From positions 1 through 22,467 of the forward strand of contig CAZDSS010000039.1 in the NCBI GenBank assembly GCA_964508185.1: a stretch of DNA of 22,467 bases, written 5' to 3'. The position numbers and the translations under genes were made by a program. The stretch is from CAZDSS01 sp964508185. GTDB lineage: Bacteria > Pseudomonadota > Alphaproteobacteria > Sphingomonadales > Govanellaceae. The first letter of the stretch is position 1. The number at the start of each line of letters is the position of its first letter. The notes beneath the pieces were generated by a model, which made no database searches, was not told the origin of the DNA, and was given only the letters and a program-made list of their open reading frames with translations. Shown one piece after another: positions 21,951 through 22,467 of this stretch.

Positions 21951-22161
21951 GAACATTACGCCGCAGATTCGGGCTTGCTCGAAAGAACCCCTGAATCGGC
22001 GGCGAGGCGGTGTCATCTGGCACCATGACCCTCGGGCCTGATCGGCGATTTCGCGATCGCATCAGGCCTGGCTCCGGGACCGGTCCCGGGCGCCCCGGAT
22101 GTGGGAGCCAGAGGAATACCGCGGGTTCTGGAGCAATTTTCAAAAACTTGAAAATAGGGGT

Positions 22162-22190
22162 TTGACATCTCGATTGGAGGTGCCTATAAC
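22162..22190 (+). promoter_or_regulatory. Ribosomal RNA operon promoter
   Basis: Perfect -35 TTGACA (22162-22167), 17-bp spacer, and TATAAC (22185-22190; five of six match). An A/T-rich segment (TTTTCAAAAACTTGAAAATA, 22138-22157) lies directly upstream and could act as an UP element. It is 222 bp before the 16S 5' end. Confidence 0.88.
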
Positions 22191-22232
22191 CCGCCACCAC
22201 ACGCCGGGCGGCACTGACCGACGGCGGCGGAA

Positions 22233-22268
22233 GCGGAAAGGATCCGCGACCCGATTTGCTCTTTGACA
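22233..22268 (+). promoter_or_regulatory. rrn boxB-boxA antitermination signal
   Basis: A boxB-like hairpin GCGGA-AAGGA-TCCGC (22233-22247) is followed 9 nt later by TGCTCTTTGACA (22257-22268), which differs at one position from the E. coli rrn boxA TGCTCTTTAACA. This is where the NusB/NusE antitermination complex would load on the leader RNA. Confidence 0.8.
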
Positions 22269-22411
22269 TTGTAGATTTGGAAGAGAGGTGCAGGCGGCGG
22301 GTGAGCTTTAATGCTTGCTTGGAGCTTGTGCCTTGAGCGCGCCGGATCATTTTGTGGTCCGGTTCGAGGAATTAAGCTTTGAGTGGGTTTTGGCGTCTTA
22401 TGGCGCCAAGT

Positions 22412-22467
22412 CAACTTGAGAGTTTGATCCTGGCTCAGAACGAACGCTGGCGGCATGCCTAACACAT
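22412..22467 (+). rRNA. rrs: 16S ribosomal RNA, 5' end (partial)
   Basis: The universal 27F site AGAGTTTGATCCTGGCTCAG begins at 22419. Counting back by alignment to E. coli numbering puts the mature 5' end near 22412 (CAACTTGAGAG). It continues AACGAACGCTGGCGGCATGCCTAACACAT to the window edge, an alphaproteobacterial-type sequence. The leader between boxA and the gene includes TTGGCG/CGCCAA and CCGGA/TCCGG hairpins probably involved in processing. The gene runs off the right edge. Confidence 0.97.

Overview
This is a high-GC stretch of chromosome, most likely from an alphaproteobacterium. The evidence is the 16S rRNA 5' end at the right edge (CAACTTGAGAGTTTGATCC, then GGCGGCATGCCTAACACAT), the rplM-rpsI-argC gene order, a thioredoxin-reductase-like ferredoxin-NADP reductase, a 17-kDa-antigen-type glycine-zipper lipoprotein, and GC-biased codon use. 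I cannot name a genus. A run of exactly 100 Ns (6974-7073) is a scaffold gap, so continuity there is not proven.

Layout. (1) 1-1250 is accessory-looking: the tail of an unidentified gene, a tiny membrane-peptide ORF followed by a 26-bp perfect palindrome, a broken phage tail-fibre start on the minus strand, and a small orphan lipoprotein. (2) 1300-5600 is housekeeping: metY (O-acetylhomoserine sulfhydrylase, minus) divergent from rplM-rpsI, then argC overlapping a gamma-carbonic-anhydrase-like gene. (3) 5600-8620 holds a membrane-anchored AGE-family (alpha/alpha)6-barrel protein (minus), the gap, and a MATE exporter (plus).

(4) 8601-14728 is a compact five-gene minus-strand operon: an orphan TAXI-type solute-binding protein, a secreted right-handed beta-helix protein, an O-antigen-ligase/polymerase-like membrane protein with a carbohydrate-binding-like domain inserted before its active-site loop, an MscS channel, and a DUF938/METTL26-type methyltransferase. 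Four-base overlaps or 5-20-nt gaps link all five. It looks like an envelope or exopolysaccharide module and is the best candidate in the window for an undescribed system.

(5) 14875-20110 starts with the ferredoxin-NADP reductase and a Tyr/His-rich lipoprotein (minus). It then has a PepSY protein - OmpR-type regulator - histidine kinase operon followed by a glycine-zipper lipoprotein. The upstream regions of the PepSY gene and of the glycine-zipper gene carry the same arrangement: TTCA-N7-TTCA (11-bp period), then 12 bp, then a TAA-starting -10-like hexamer. This suggests autoregulation plus a downstream target of the same regulator.

(6) 20268-21761 carries a 69-residue hypothetical protein, a DUF423 membrane protein (both minus) and a two-CBS-domain protein (plus). 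(7) 21762-22467 is the ribosomal RNA leader: a likely upstream promoter, a run of strong hairpins, a near-consensus rrn promoter, boxB/boxA antitermination signals and the first 56 bases of 16S rRNA.
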